This document shows positions 1-6,875 of a stretch of DNA of 10,000 bases, one piece after another. A program made the translations under genes and the position numbers. Origin of the DNA: Rheinheimera sp. (lineage in GTDB: Bacteria; Pseudomonadota; Gammaproteobacteria; Enterobacterales; Alteromonadaceae); NCBI RefSeq assembly GCF_020217005.1, contig NZ_JAIWOI010000250.1, positions 1-10,000 of the forward strand, read 5' to 3'. The notes under the pieces are model-generated. The model was not told the DNA's origin. It made no database searches and was given only the letters and a program-made list of their open reading frames with translations. Numbering within the stretch: position 1 is the first letter of the stretch; each line of letters starts with the position of its first letter.

Positions 1-1
1 C

Positions 2-565
2 CGTGAGTTGGCGTTAGCTTGCGGAGAAAAGGGCATAGGATTTCTGGATGCACCTGTATCAGGCGGACAGGCTGGGGCTCAGAATGCTCTGTTAACCATA
101 ATGCTCGGTGGTGAAGCCGCTGATTTTGCTAAAGCTGAAGCAACATTGATGAAATACGCCCGCAGCGCCCGATTATTAGGGCCCGCAGGTTCTGGTCAAC
201 TGGCCAAAATGGTCAATCAGATTTGTATTGCTGGTGTAGTGCAGGGCCTGGCCGAGGCTATGCATTTTGCTCAGCAGGCAGGCCTTGATGGTCAGGCGGT
301 GCTGGACACCATCAGTAAAGGCGCTGCTCAGTCCTGGCAAATGGAAAACCGTGGTTCCACCATGCTGCAAGGCAAATACGATTTTGGTTTTGCCGTCGAC
401 TGGATGCGTAAGGATTTGGCCATCACCTTAAATGAAGCCCGTCACAACGGTGCCACTTTGCCATTAACCGCTATAGTTGACCAGTTTTACGCCCAGGTGC
501 AGGCCATGGGTGGTGGGCGCTGGGATACTTCAAGCTTACTAACTGTGTTGCAACGTAAAAATTAA
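2..565 (+). CDS. 3-hydroxyisobutyrate dehydrogenase-family NAD(P)-dependent oxidoreductase, C-terminal part
   Basis: This is the last 187 codons of a gene that enters from the left edge; the frame is open to base 2, so no start is visible. The family oxidises or reduces short beta-hydroxyacids (3-hydroxyisobutyrate, tartronate semialdehyde and similar) with NAD(P) in the cytoplasm. The visible part begins near the end of the Rossmann domain with the substrate-binding stretch DAPVSGG followed by GAQNALLTIMLGG. It then has GSGQLAKMVNQ, which carries the family's catalytic lysine and the nearby asparagine, and continues into the all-helical C-terminal domain. The C-terminal segment WMRKDLAITLNEA is typical of the family. 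With a usual length of about 290 residues, roughly 100 N-terminal residues are missing, including the nucleotide-binding GxGxxG. Exact substrate cannot be read: HIBADH, GarR-like and GLYR-like enzymes all remain possible. It faces a small minus-strand gene, with only 13 bp between the two stop codons. Confidence 0.88.
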   Translation, partial: RELALACGEKGIGFLDAPVSGGQAGAQNALLTIMLGGEAADFAKAEATLMKYARSARLLGPAGSGQLAKMVNQICIAGVVQGLAEAMHFAQQAGLDGQAVLDTISKGAAQSWQMENRGSTMLQGKYDFGFAVDWMRKDLAITLNEARHNGATLPLTAIVDQFYAQVQAMGGGRWDTSSLLTVLQRKN

Positions 566-578
566 CCATTGCACTTTG

Positions 579-749
579 TTAATCATCCAGGCTGGTGCTG
601 GCCAAACCTAAAGTCAGCACCAGTAATAACGGAATGTGCACCAAATGCAGCAATGGATCCGGCGTGATCTTCAGCGCCAGCCCCACCACCATAGCCCAGA
701 CCAGCGCTAATAAAGCCAATACCGTTGTGCGTTTTGACAGTTGAAACAT
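579..749 (-). CDS. Small two-helix membrane protein, 56 residues, unknown function
   Basis: I do not recognise this protein. The ATG at 747-749 is preceded five bases upstream by GGAGG within AGGAGGTGG, the strongest ribosome binding site in the window. The frame runs 56 codons to a TAA at 579-581. The product starts MFQLSKRTTV, with basic residues at 6-7. A hydrophobic stretch at about 9-26 (rich in Leu, Val, Ala and containing Trp-18) is followed by a short turn KITPDP, a second hydrophobic stretch at about 34-50, and an acidic tail ending SLDD. This predicts a two-helix hairpin in the inner membrane, with basic residues near the N-terminus. The gene fills most of the 259-bp gap between the oxidoreductase and the AraC-type regulator, and is divergent from the regulator. 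Because it is so short, automatic calling may miss it. The excellent RBS and clean membrane pattern argue that it is real; function is open. Confidence 0.68.
   Translation of the reverse strand: MFQLSKRTTVLALLALVWAMVVGLALKITPDPLLHLVHIPLLLVLTLGLASTSLDD
592..623 (+). repeat. Inverted repeat / hairpin inside the 3' end of the small gene
   Basis: CTGGTGCTG (592-600) pairs perfectly with CAGCACCAG (615-623). On the plus-strand RNA the stem extends inward by a G-U and a C-G pair (601-602 with 613-614), which the minus-strand RNA loses in part as an A-C mismatch. It lies 27 bases after the oxidoreductase stop codon, so it could end or protect that transcript. No run of T follows it, so it is not a standard intrinsic terminator. 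The arms are also coding sequence for LVL and STS in the small membrane protein, so the symmetry could be chance. Confidence 0.5.
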
Positions 750-751
750 AA

Positions 752-760
752 CCACCTCCT
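752..760 (-). promoter_or_regulatory. Strong Shine-Dalgarno sequence of the 56-residue membrane protein
   Basis: Read on the minus strand this is AGGAGGTGG, a near-complete match to the anti-SD of 16S rRNA. GGAGG is separated from the ATG at 747-749 by five bases. It is the main support for translation of the small gene. Confidence 0.75.
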
Positions 761-802
761 GTTGTTGATGAGACTACTTTACGCCGCTTAAAAACTAGCC
801 TA

Positions 803-840
803 AAGTGTCACTAATGACGTAATAGTGGTTAAAAGTGACA
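803..840. promoter_or_regulatory. Candidate operator: phased AGTG repeats upstream of the AraC-type regulator
   Basis: AAGTGTCA (803-810) recurs as AAGTGACA (833-840), 30 bp apart. A third AGTG lies at 824-827, so the AGTG cores begin at 804, 824 and 834, all multiples of about 10 bp. The same stretch contains two dyads: TGTCACT (806-812) with AGTGACA (834-840), and CACTA (809-813) with TAGTG (823-827). The stretch lies directly before the ATG at 843 and within the spacer shared with the divergent small gene. Binding by the adjacent regulator is inference; AraC-family proteins commonly bind phased direct repeats. Confidence 0.4.
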
Positions 841-842
841 AG

Positions 843-1868
843 ATGAAACGTATTGGTATTTGGGTTAATCACGACATAGTGATGAGCAGCGTCACCGGGG
901 TAGTAGATTTTTTTACCTTCTGTAATAAGTACTGGCAACTGATACAGCAAAGTGATCAATCATTGTTTGAAACTGTTTTAATCGGACCTAACCCACTGGT
1001 ACAGCATGGAGCTTTCAGTCTGAAGGTTGAACCTGTTGATTTTGGCTCTATTGATATTTTACTGATCCCAGGTTTTTATGCTTACAACCCAAAAGATTTG
1101 GTGCGTGTCAGTCAGGAGTTGCAACCATATACCGCAGAGTTGCAGGCCATGTTGGCTGAAGGAAAATGGCTCGGTGCCTTTTGTAATGGTACTTTTGCTT
1201 TAGCTGGAACAGGCTTACTGAACGGTTTACAGTCGACTTCGGTCTGGTTCTTTAAAGACTATTTTCGTCAAATGTTTCCGCGGGTAAAGCTGGATCTGCA
1301 GCAGCTTGTCATTCAGCAACAAACAATATTGACTGGTGGGGCTACCACCTCATACCTGAATTTATGTTTGCGTTTTGTTGAGCTTTGTATGGATACGGCT
1401 TTTGCACAGCAAATGGCGAAGATTATGCTGACAGATCCAAACCGGACCTCACAGTTGCCTTATTTATCTCTGCAACTGGCACCACAACACAAAGATGCGA
1501 AGCTGGCAGAAATTCAACAGTATCTGCAGGCTCATCTGGCAGAAGCCGTGACCCTTGAACAGTTAGCTGACCAGTTTGCGATGACACCCCGTACTTTGAT
1601 CCGGCGTTTTAAACAGCATCTGGATGAAACTCCGATGGCTTATCTGCAGCGATTACGTATCGAAAGAGCGAAGTCTTTGCTGGAGAATACCCTGTGGACG
1701 GCGGAGGAAATCATGCAGCAAGTGGGTTATGAAGACATTTCGTCTTTTCGGAAGTTATTTGCGCATTACACCAGTCTGACTCCGAAAGCCTATCGCCAAA
1801 AGTTTATGTTTGAGCCTCAAATTGACTGCTGTCCTGTCAGTGGCCGTGAGCGGGAGTCTGCTGCCTGA
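843..1868 (+). CDS. GlxA-type AraC-family transcriptional regulator (DJ-1/PfpI-like domain plus HTH)
   Basis: The N-terminal part (about 4-185 of 341 residues) is a DJ-1/PfpI/glutamine-amidotransferase-like fold, recognised from the opening RIGIWVNHD, the strand DILLIPGFYA and the elbow GAFCNGTFALAGTGLL with Cys-114. The C-terminal part (about 221-321) is an AraC/XylS DNA-binding domain with two helix-turn-helix units, around 236-256 and 285-307, ending SLTPKAYRQKF. In this class the first domain is usually a ligand sensor rather than an enzyme. The ATTHW-type histidine motif after the elbow is replaced here by STSVW, which supports a non-catalytic role. A GTG at 825 would add six residues, MVKSDK. 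I prefer the ATG at 843 because the protein then starts at the domain strand and the repeat-rich spacer stays outside the gene, but neither start has a good Shine-Dalgarno sequence. Effector and targets are unknown. A small membrane gene is divergent and a PH-like gene follows on the same strand. Confidence 0.9.
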   Translation: MKRIGIWVNHDIVMSSVTGVVDFFTFCNKYWQLIQQSDQSLFETVLIGPNPLVQHGAFSLKVEPVDFGSIDILLIPGFYAYNPKDLVRVSQELQPYTAELQAMLAEGKWLGAFCNGTFALAGTGLLNGLQSTSVWFFKDYFRQMFPRVKLDLQQLVIQQQTILTGGATTSYLNLCLRFVELCMDTAFAQQMAKIMLTDPNRTSQLPYLSLQLAPQHKDAKLAEIQQYLQAHLAEAVTLEQLADQFAMTPRTLIRRFKQHLDETPMAYLQRLRIERAKSLLENTLWTAEEIMQQVGYEDISSFRKLFAHYTSLTPKAYRQKFMFEPQIDCCPVSGRERESAA

Positions 1869-1928
1869 TTGATTTTAGCGATTTTAATTAACAATATTTA
1901 ACAAATGAGTCGGGAAAAGTTTGCTTTG

Positions 1929-1937
1929 TGCTATTAT
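1929..1937 (+). promoter_or_regulatory. Candidate extended -10 promoter for the PH-like membrane gene
   Basis: TGC followed by TATTAT forms an extended -10 element 33 bp before the ATG at 1971. No convincing -35 box lies upstream, which is acceptable for extended -10 promoters. No terminator is evident between the regulator and this gene, so read-through from the regulator is also possible. Confidence 0.35.
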
Positions 1938-1970
1938 CATGTGGCCAATTCATTGATGAAAGTAAATTAA

Positions 1971-2486
1971 ATGTATTTATCTGAGATCGGCTGGCATCTT
2001 TATGCGCTGCTGTTTGTGGGTTGTATTCTGCTTCCTGCAATAGTTTTATCCGTTTTGTTGTATTTCAAGCCGTTGTGGTTGCGACAGTCTTTGTGGCTAT
2101 TCAGTTTTTGTTGCCTGTGTTTTCTGTCATTAAGCTTGAAGTTTAGTGATAACACAATGCTAATGACTGACCAGGCTTTAGAGTTAAAGGCAGGTTTGTA
2201 CCAGACTAAAATTGAAGACATTCACTCAGCACAAAGTAAAGTCTCTGTGCTGTTTTGTGATGAGTTAGGAGAGTTTAAACCAGTAGTTGCAGTCAACGCC
2301 ATTAATCTGCCCAATTACAAAGTGGGCTGGTACAGGTTGGCTAATCAGCAGACAGCTTTTGTGATGTTAATTGGTGATATTGAAAAAGTGACAGTGGTTA
2401 GTACAAAACATGCGATAGCGTTAATTAGTGGTGATATTAACAGAGACAATGCTGGTGCTGGTTTACAGGCTAAGGCGTTTCGATAG
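1971..2486 (+). CDS. Two-helix membrane protein with bacterial PH-like C-terminal domain, unknown function
   Basis: The 171-residue product has two hydrophobic segments close to the N-terminus, about 10-32 and 38-57, joined by a short loop containing KPLWLRQ. A soluble region of about 110 residues follows. That region has a beta-rich pattern: LELKAGLYQTKIEDI, then INLPNYKVGWYRLANQQTAF, then IEKVTVVSTK. This order (a GxY-x-I opening, a G-[WF]-[YF]-x-L-x-[ND] strand pair and a late Val-Ile-x-T strand) resembles the bacterial PH-like domain family bPH_5; that is recognition by eye, not a search result. Orientation of the domain relative to the membrane cannot be settled. The start ATG has only a weak GAAAG-type ribosome site. 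The gene lies 102 bp after the AraC-type regulator, on the same strand, and converges on the liu operon. Its role is unknown. Confidence 0.75.
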   Translation: MYLSEIGWHLYALLFVGCILLPAIVLSVLLYFKPLWLRQSLWLFSFCCLCFLSLSLKFSDNTMLMTDQALELKAGLYQTKIEDIHSAQSKVSVLFCDELGEFKPVVAVNAINLPNYKVGWYRLANQQTAFVMLIGDIEKVTVVSTKHAIALISGDINRDNAGAGLQAKAFR

Positions 2487-2520
2487 GGTCAGCAGCCTTG
2501 CCTCTGACCCTTTCATCTTT
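2486..2520 (+). terminator. Intrinsic terminator of the PH-like gene, possibly bidirectional
   Basis: GGGTCAG (2486-2492) pairs perfectly with CTGACCC (2504-2510) around an 11-base loop. On the plus strand it is followed by TTTCATCTTTT, a broken T tract. It begins on the last base of the upstream stop codon and lies 14 bp beyond the stop of the convergent CoA-transferase gene. The minus-strand exit has no T run, so termination of the liu operon here is less certain. Confidence 0.6.
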
Positions 2521-2524
2521 TACA

Positions 2525-3181
2525 TCAGAACTGCATTTCCGGGATATCACCAGAGATGACTAACTTGCCCGCAGTTTTTTGCTGAATTTCTTCCACACTG
2601 ATGCCTGGTGCTCTTTCCAGTAAATGGAAAGCGCCGTCCCGCACTTCCAGCACAGCTAAATCCGTGACAATTTTCTTCACACAGTTGACGCCTGTCAGAG
2701 GCAAGGTACAGCTGTCCAGTAACTTGGAGCTGCCGTATTTATCCGCATGCGTCATAGTGACAATAATATTTTGTGCGCCAGCCACTAAATCCATAGCGCC
2801 GCCCATGCCTTTGACCAGTTTGCCTGGGATCATCCAACTGGCGATATTGCCGTTTTGATCCACTTCAAAGGCACCCAAAACTGTTAAATCGACATGGCCG
2901 CCACGGATCATGGCAAAACTTTCCGCTGAGCTGAAAATAGCAGCGCCTTTAATGGCGGTGACTGTTTCTTTACCTGCGTTGATCATATCTGCATCTAATT
3001 CAGCTTCGGTTGGGTAGGGGCCCATACCTAATAAACCGTTTTCCGATTGCAGCATCACTTCAATACCCGCAGGTACATAGTTAGCAACCAGAGTAGGTAT
3101 ACCAATGCCTAAGTTAACGTAATAACCGTCCTGTAATTCCTGAGCCACCCGCATAGCGACCTGTTCACGTGATAATGCCAT
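2525..3181 (-). CDS. scoB: Succinyl-CoA:3-oxoacid CoA-transferase subunit B
   Basis: The 218-residue product is the beta subunit of a class I CoA-transferase, which moves CoA from succinyl-CoA to acetoacetate through a glutamyl-CoA intermediate. The motif [10 protein letters not shown] carries the nucleophilic glutamate, Glu-47 here. [10 protein letters not shown] near residues 23-32 and the segment [19 protein letters not shown] are family hallmarks, and the length matches the usual 210-220. The ATG at 3179-3181 follows AAGGAG at a good distance and lies 12 bp after the stop of subunit A. As the last gene of the liu cluster it would activate the acetoacetate released by HMG-CoA lyase. The thiolase that would split acetoacetyl-CoA is not in the window. 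A homologous pair acting on other 3-oxoacids is possible, but context favours acetoacetate. Its C-terminus faces the convergent PH-like gene. Confidence 0.93.
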   Translation of the reverse strand: MALSREQVAMRVAQELQDGYYVNLGIGIPTLVANYVPAGIEVMLQSENGLLGMGPYPTEAELDADMINAGKETVTAIKGAAIFSSAESFAMIRGGHVDLTVLGAFEVDQNGNIASWMIPGKLVKGMGGAMDLVAGAQNIIVTMTHADKYGSSKLLDSCTLPLTGVNCVKKIVTDLAVLEVRDGAFHLLERAPGISVEEIQQKTAGKLVISGDIPEMQF

Positions 3182-3193
3182 TTGCTGTGCTCC

Positions 3194-3895
3194 TTAAGCC
3201 TGACGGACCATACGACGTTCAATGCGTTTCTCAAAGCTGGCTTTGATCACACGTTGCACATAAATACCTGGTGTGTGAATTTGGCTTGGCTCCAGTTCAC
3301 CCGGCTCGACGATTTCTTCCACTTCAGCCACAGTAATTTTGCCTGCAGTAGCTGCCATAGGGTTGAAGTTCATCGAGGTATGACGGAACACCAGATTGCC
3401 GTAACGGTCGGCTTTCCAGGCCCGTATTATGGCAAAGTCACCAGTGATCGATTCTTCCAGCACATAATGGCGGCCATTAATTTCACGGGTTTCTTTACCT
3501 TCAGCTACAGGAGTACCGTAACCAGTCGCAGTAAAAAATGCCGGAATACCAGCGCCACCAGCGCGGATTTTTTCAGCCAGGGTGCCTTGAGGGGTTAACA
3601 CCACTTCAAGTTCGCCGGATAACAGCTGTTTTTCAAACAAGGCATTTTCGCCGACATAAGAGGCGACCATTTTTTTGATTTGGCGATCTTCCAAAAGCAC
3701 ACCTAAACCAAAACCATCGACACCACAGTTGTTCGATACTACTGTTAAATCCCGGGTGCCCATTTTTTTGATCTGAGCAATCAGACCTTCCGGAATACCA
3801 CATAAACCAAAACCACCGGCTATCACTGTCATGCCATCGGTCAGGCCTGCCAGCGCCTCTTCGTAGCTGGTCACAACTTTATTAAACCCTGCCAT
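3194..3895 (-). CDS. scoA: Succinyl-CoA:3-oxoacid CoA-transferase subunit A
   Basis: The 233-residue product is the alpha subunit that pairs with the product of the next gene. The glycine-rich [13 protein letters not shown] at residues 27-39 is the CoA-transferase signature of the A subunit. Further family blocks are [40 protein letters not shown] and the ending region [11 protein letters not shown]. The size is that of ScoA/SCOT-type subunits (about 230-238) rather than the slightly shorter AtoD. The ATG at 3893-3895 follows AAGGAT at five bases and lies 29 bp after the HMG-CoA lyase gene, so it is probably cotranscribed with it. Together the subunits join leucine breakdown to acetoacetyl-CoA metabolism at the cost of succinyl-CoA. 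In several gammaproteobacterial liu clusters this pair is placed last, as here. Confidence 0.93.
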   Translation of the reverse strand: MAGFNKVVTSYEEALAGLTDGMTVIAGGFGLCGIPEGLIAQIKKMGTRDLTVVSNNCGVDGFGLGVLLEDRQIKKMVASYVGENALFEKQLLSGELEVVLTPQGTLAEKIRAGGAGIPAFFTATGYGTPVAEGKETREINGRHYVLEESITGDFAIIRAWKADRYGNLVFRHTSMNFNPMAATAGKITVAEVEEIVEPGELEPSQIHTPGIYVQRVIKASFEKRIERRMVRQA

Positions 3896-3924
3896 TTTGT
3901 ATCCTTAAAAGATGCTATCAATCA

Positions 3925-4863
3925 TTAATTCTGCTGGCATTTGGCCTTAAGCGCCAATCCTACTTTAGAACTAGGAGCTTTCCCCAGCTGCTCGCTGATA
4001 AACCAGCCAATAGGGGCCAGCCGTTGTAAATCAACACCGCTCTGTATGCCAAGGCCGTTGAGTAAATACACCACTTCTTCAGTGGCAACATTGCCTGACG
4101 CGCCGGCAGCGTAAGGACAGCCGCCTAATCCTGCGACTGAACTGTCGACCACAGCAATACCACGTTGTAGCGCTGCGTAAATATTACTTAACGCCTGGCC
4201 ATAAGTGTCGTGAAAATGCACAGCTAACTGCTCTACAGGCACAACAGCCAGCACTGCATCGAGCATGGCATTCACTTCGGCAGGGGTACCCACGCCTATG
4301 GTGTCACCCAACGAAATTTCATAGCAGCCCATATCCAAAAGGGCTTTAGCAACCCGAGCTACTTCTGTCGGCTCAACATCACCCTGATAAGGGCAACCGA
4401 CCACACAAGAGACATAACCCCGCACTTTAATACCATCTAGCTTGGCTTGCGCCATCACTGGAGCAAAACGCTCAAGACTTTCCGCTATGCTGCAGTTGAT
4501 ATTTTTCTGGGTAAAAGCCTCTGATGCAGCGCCAAATACTGCCACTTCAGTCGCACCTGCTGCTTTGGCGGCTTCATAGCCTTGCAGATTGGGTGTCAAG
4601 GCGGTGTACTCAATACCTGCTTTACGATTGATTTGTGTAAATACAGCAGCAGAATCAGCCATTTGCGGCACCCATTTCGGGGATACAAAAGCGCCGGTTT
4701 CAATGGTGATAAGGCCAGTTTCAGCCAGACGGTTGACCAGCTCGACTTTGGCCTGCAGCGACACGGCTTTTTCATTTTGCAGACCATCGCGTGGGCCTAC
4801 TTCGACGATACGCACTGCTTTAGGTAAACCTGCTGTGTGCTTTGGGTTTAATGTCAGTGACAT
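3925..4863 (-). CDS. liuE: Hydroxymethylglutaryl-CoA lyase
   Basis: This 312-residue TIM-barrel enzyme cleaves (S)-HMG-CoA into acetyl-CoA and acetoacetate, the last carbon-bond step of leucine catabolism. The opening [11 protein letters not shown] holds the catalytic Arg-25 and the metal-binding Asp-26. [12 protein letters not shown] lies at 59-70, HFHDTYG supplies metal ligands His-216 and His-218, and [14 protein letters not shown] contains the catalytic-loop cysteine Cys-249. No key residue is missing. I start at the ATG 4861-4863, because GGAG ends six bases upstream; an in-frame GTG at 4873-4875 would add only MESK and would overlap that ribosome site. The stop of liuD lies 21 bp upstream. 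The mvaB name is used for the same family elsewhere; liuE fits the gene order. Confidence 0.95.
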   Translation of the reverse strand: MSLTLNPKHTAGLPKAVRIVEVGPRDGLQNEKAVSLQAKVELVNRLAETGLITIETGAFVSPKWVPQMADSAAVFTQINRKAGIEYTALTPNLQGYEAAKAAGATEVAVFGAASEAFTQKNINCSIAESLERFAPVMAQAKLDGIKVRGYVSCVVGCPYQGDVEPTEVARVAKALLDMGCYEISLGDTIGVGTPAEVNAMLDAVLAVVPVEQLAVHFHDTYGQALSNIYAALQRGIAVVDSSVAGLGGCPYAAGASGNVATEEVVYLLNGLGIQSGVDLQRLAPIGWFISEQLGKAPSSKVGLALKAKCQQN

Positions 4864-4869
4864 CTTGCT

Positions 4870-4873
4870 CTCC
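4870..4873 (-). promoter_or_regulatory. Ribosome binding site deciding the liuE start
   Basis: GGAG on the minus strand, six bases before the ATG at 4861-4863. It overlaps the alternative GTG codon at 4873-4875, which makes that upstream start unlikely. Confidence 0.6.
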
Positions 4874-4884
4874 ACATCGATCTG

Positions 4885-6861
4885 TTAGTCAGCTGGGGTA
4901 AAGTCCAGTAGCTGAGCGCCATCTTTCACCAGATCACCAGCAGCGTAAAACAGCTGATTGACCACACCCTCTTTAGGCGCTTTGATGCTGTATTCCATTT
5001 TCATTGCTTCCATCACCAAAAGCGTCTGGCCAGCGCTGACTGATGCACCTTTTTCTACCATTACAGCCACTATAGTGCCGTTCATGGGGGCTGTCAGGTT
5101 GCCTGCTGCTGCGCTGTCGTCGACTTGCGTCTGGACTTGTGTCTGGTACACAAAATCATAACGCTGGTGTTTGATAAAGACAGATACAGTGTCCTGATAC
5201 TGGCTGACCCGCACTTTGAGCTGGTGGCCATTTAAATTGGCTTGCAGCTCATCGCCTTGTAAGCTGGCGGTGGCTGTGGTGATCACACCTTGTTGGGTTA
5301 AGCTAAGCTGTTTACCTTCAGAGCTGATGCTAACCAGACGGGTTTCATCCTGATAAAGCAGCGGGAAAGACACAGTTGGCACTTCGTTTAAACGCCAGCC
5401 TGAACACAAAGCCCATGGGCTTTGATCGTCTTGTTTGTCTGACCGTTCTTTCAGTAACAGATACAGAGCCGCCAATAAACTGGCTTGTTCGGATTCAGAT
5501 TGACCTGGAGCAAACAAAGACTCTTTGTGGCGTTCAATAAAATGCGTATCCAGTTCGGCTTTGGCAAAAGCTGGTTGCTCCACTAAACGGGTTAAGAAAT
5601 TCAGGTTATTTTTCACGCCGGCAATACGGTAGTCATCCAAAGCTCGCAGCATACGGGCTATGGCGCGATCACGGTTTTCATCCCAAACAATAAGTTTAGC
5701 GATCATAGGATCGTAAAATGGCGAGACTTCGTCGTTTTCTACTACGCCTGTATCTACCCGCACATAACGGCTGCTTTCAGGCTGGCGTAAATAGGTCAGT
5801 TTGCCGGTAGCTGGCAGGAAATCATGATCCGGATCTTCAGCATAAACCCGCACCTCAATGGCATGGCCATCAATAGTGATTTGCTCCTGAGTTAAAGGTA
5901 ATGGCTGACCACTGGCGACCAACAACTGCCATTTCACCAGATCCTGACCTGTGATCATTTCGGTGACTGGGTGTTCAACCTGCAGGCGGGTATTCATTTC
6001 CATAAAGTAGAAAGAGCCGTCTTCATCAAATAAGAATTCAACAGTACCAGCACCCTGATAGGCGATAGCTTTTGCCGCTTTGACCGCCGCTTCGCCCATG
6101 GCTTTACGTTGCTCCGCACTAAAGTTCGGCGCTGGTGCTTCCTCAATCACTTTCTGGTGACGGCGCTGTATAGAGCAATCGCGTTCGGCTAAATACACTG
6201 CATTGCCAAAACTGTCGGCAAACACCTGAATTTCGACATGGCGGGGTTTGGTCAGGTAACGTTCCATCAGCACTTTGTCATTGCCAAAACCATTTAAGGC
6301 TTCGCGTTTAGCGCCAGCCAAAGCTTCAGCAAATTCGCCACTGTTCCAAACCACCCGCATACCTTTACCACCACCGCCGTATGCGGCTTTCAGTAGCAGC
6401 GGATAGCCCACCAGATCAGCTTGTTGTTGTAAAAAAGCCGGGTCCTGATTATCACCATGGTAACCAGGCACTAAAGGCACACCCGCTTGCGTCATAATCT
6501 CTTTGGCAGCGCTTTTACTGCCCATAGCGGCTATGGCTGAGACTGGAGGGCCAATAAAAACCACACCAGCTTTGGCACAGGCTTCGGCAAAACCTTCGTT
6601 TTCAGATAAAAAGCCATAACCAGGGTGCACAGCTTCGGCACCACTTAATTTGGCGATGTCCAGAATTTTATCAGCACGTAGATAGGATTCTTTGCTTGGC
6701 GCCGGGCCTAATAAAAAAGCTTCATCAGCCATATGCACATGACGGGCGTTAGCGTCAGCTTCTGAATAGACTGCTACACAACGAATACCCAGTTTATGCG
6801 CGGTTTCTATCACTCGGCAGGCGATTTCGCCCCGGTTGGCGATCAAAATTTTGCGAAACAT
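4885..6861 (-). CDS. liuD: Methylcrotonyl-CoA carboxylase alpha subunit (biotin carboxylase/biotin carrier)
   Basis: This 658-residue subunit uses ATP and bicarbonate to carboxylate its own biotin, which the LiuB subunit then uses on 3-methylcrotonyl-CoA. Domains in order are a biotin carboxylase N-terminal domain (about 1-112, with HPGYGFLSEN), an ATP-grasp domain (about 114-320), a biotin carboxylase C-terminal domain (about 335-442), a poorly conserved linker/BT domain (about 450-580) and the biotinyl domain (about 588-655). The ATP loop is GGGGKGMR at 162-169. The active-site block MNTRLQVEHPVTE at 289-301 holds Arg-292 and Glu-296. Biotin attaches at Lys-621 in EAMKM. The length is normal for MCC alpha. 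The ATG follows AAGGAT and lies 14 bp after liuC. Related propionyl- or geranyl-CoA carboxylase alpha subunits look similar; the neighbours decide in favour of MCC. Confidence 0.95.
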   Translation of the reverse strand: MFRKILIANRGEIACRVIETAHKLGIRCVAVYSEADANARHVHMADEAFLLGPAPSKESYLRADKILDIAKLSGAEAVHPGYGFLSENEGFAEACAKAGVVFIGPPVSAIAAMGSKSAAKEIMTQAGVPLVPGYHGDNQDPAFLQQQADLVGYPLLLKAAYGGGGKGMRVVWNSGEFAEALAGAKREALNGFGNDKVLMERYLTKPRHVEIQVFADSFGNAVYLAERDCSIQRRHQKVIEEAPAPNFSAEQRKAMGEAAVKAAKAIAYQGAGTVEFLFDEDGSFYFMEMNTRLQVEHPVTEMITGQDLVKWQLLVASGQPLPLTQEQITIDGHAIEVRVYAEDPDHDFLPATGKLTYLRQPESSRYVRVDTGVVENDEVSPFYDPMIAKLIVWDENRDRAIARMLRALDDYRIAGVKNNLNFLTRLVEQPAFAKAELDTHFIERHKESLFAPGQSESEQASLLAALYLLLKERSDKQDDQSPWALCSGWRLNEVPTVSFPLLYQDETRLVSISSEGKQLSLTQQGVITTATASLQGDELQANLNGHQLKVRVSQYQDTVSVFIKHQRYDFVYQTQVQTQVDDSAAAGNLTAPMNGTIVAVMVEKGASVSAGQTLLVMEAMKMEYSIKAPKEGVVNQLFYAAGDLVKDGAQLLDFTPAD

Positions 6862-6875
6862 CAGTCTGTTTATCC

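Noticed and set aside
765..793. TTGATG and TTAAAA with a 17-bp spacer as a sigma-70 promoter for the regulator
   Set aside because: The -10 match is only three of six; too weak to list as a promoter.
825..842. GTG at 825 as start of the AraC-type regulator
   Set aside because: No ribosome site precedes it, and it would place the AGTG repeat block inside the gene; the ATG at 843 begins exactly at the domain. Not excluded.
2000..2221. 73-codon minus-strand open frame opposite the PH-like gene
   Set aside because: It has no Shine-Dalgarno sequence, and the plus-strand frame has the clear membrane and domain pattern.
2486..2510. Strong minus-strand terminator for the liu operon
   Set aside because: The hairpin is real, but no T run follows it in the minus direction, so it is listed as a plus-strand terminator only, with bidirectional use possible.
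3182..3598. 138-codon plus-strand open frame
   Set aside because: It lies opposite the well-supported CoA-transferase subunit A, has no start signal and shows protein-like composition only as an antisense shadow.
4582..4888. Overlapping plus- and minus-strand open frames within liuE
   Set aside because: They are shadows of the conserved N-terminal half of HMG-CoA lyase.
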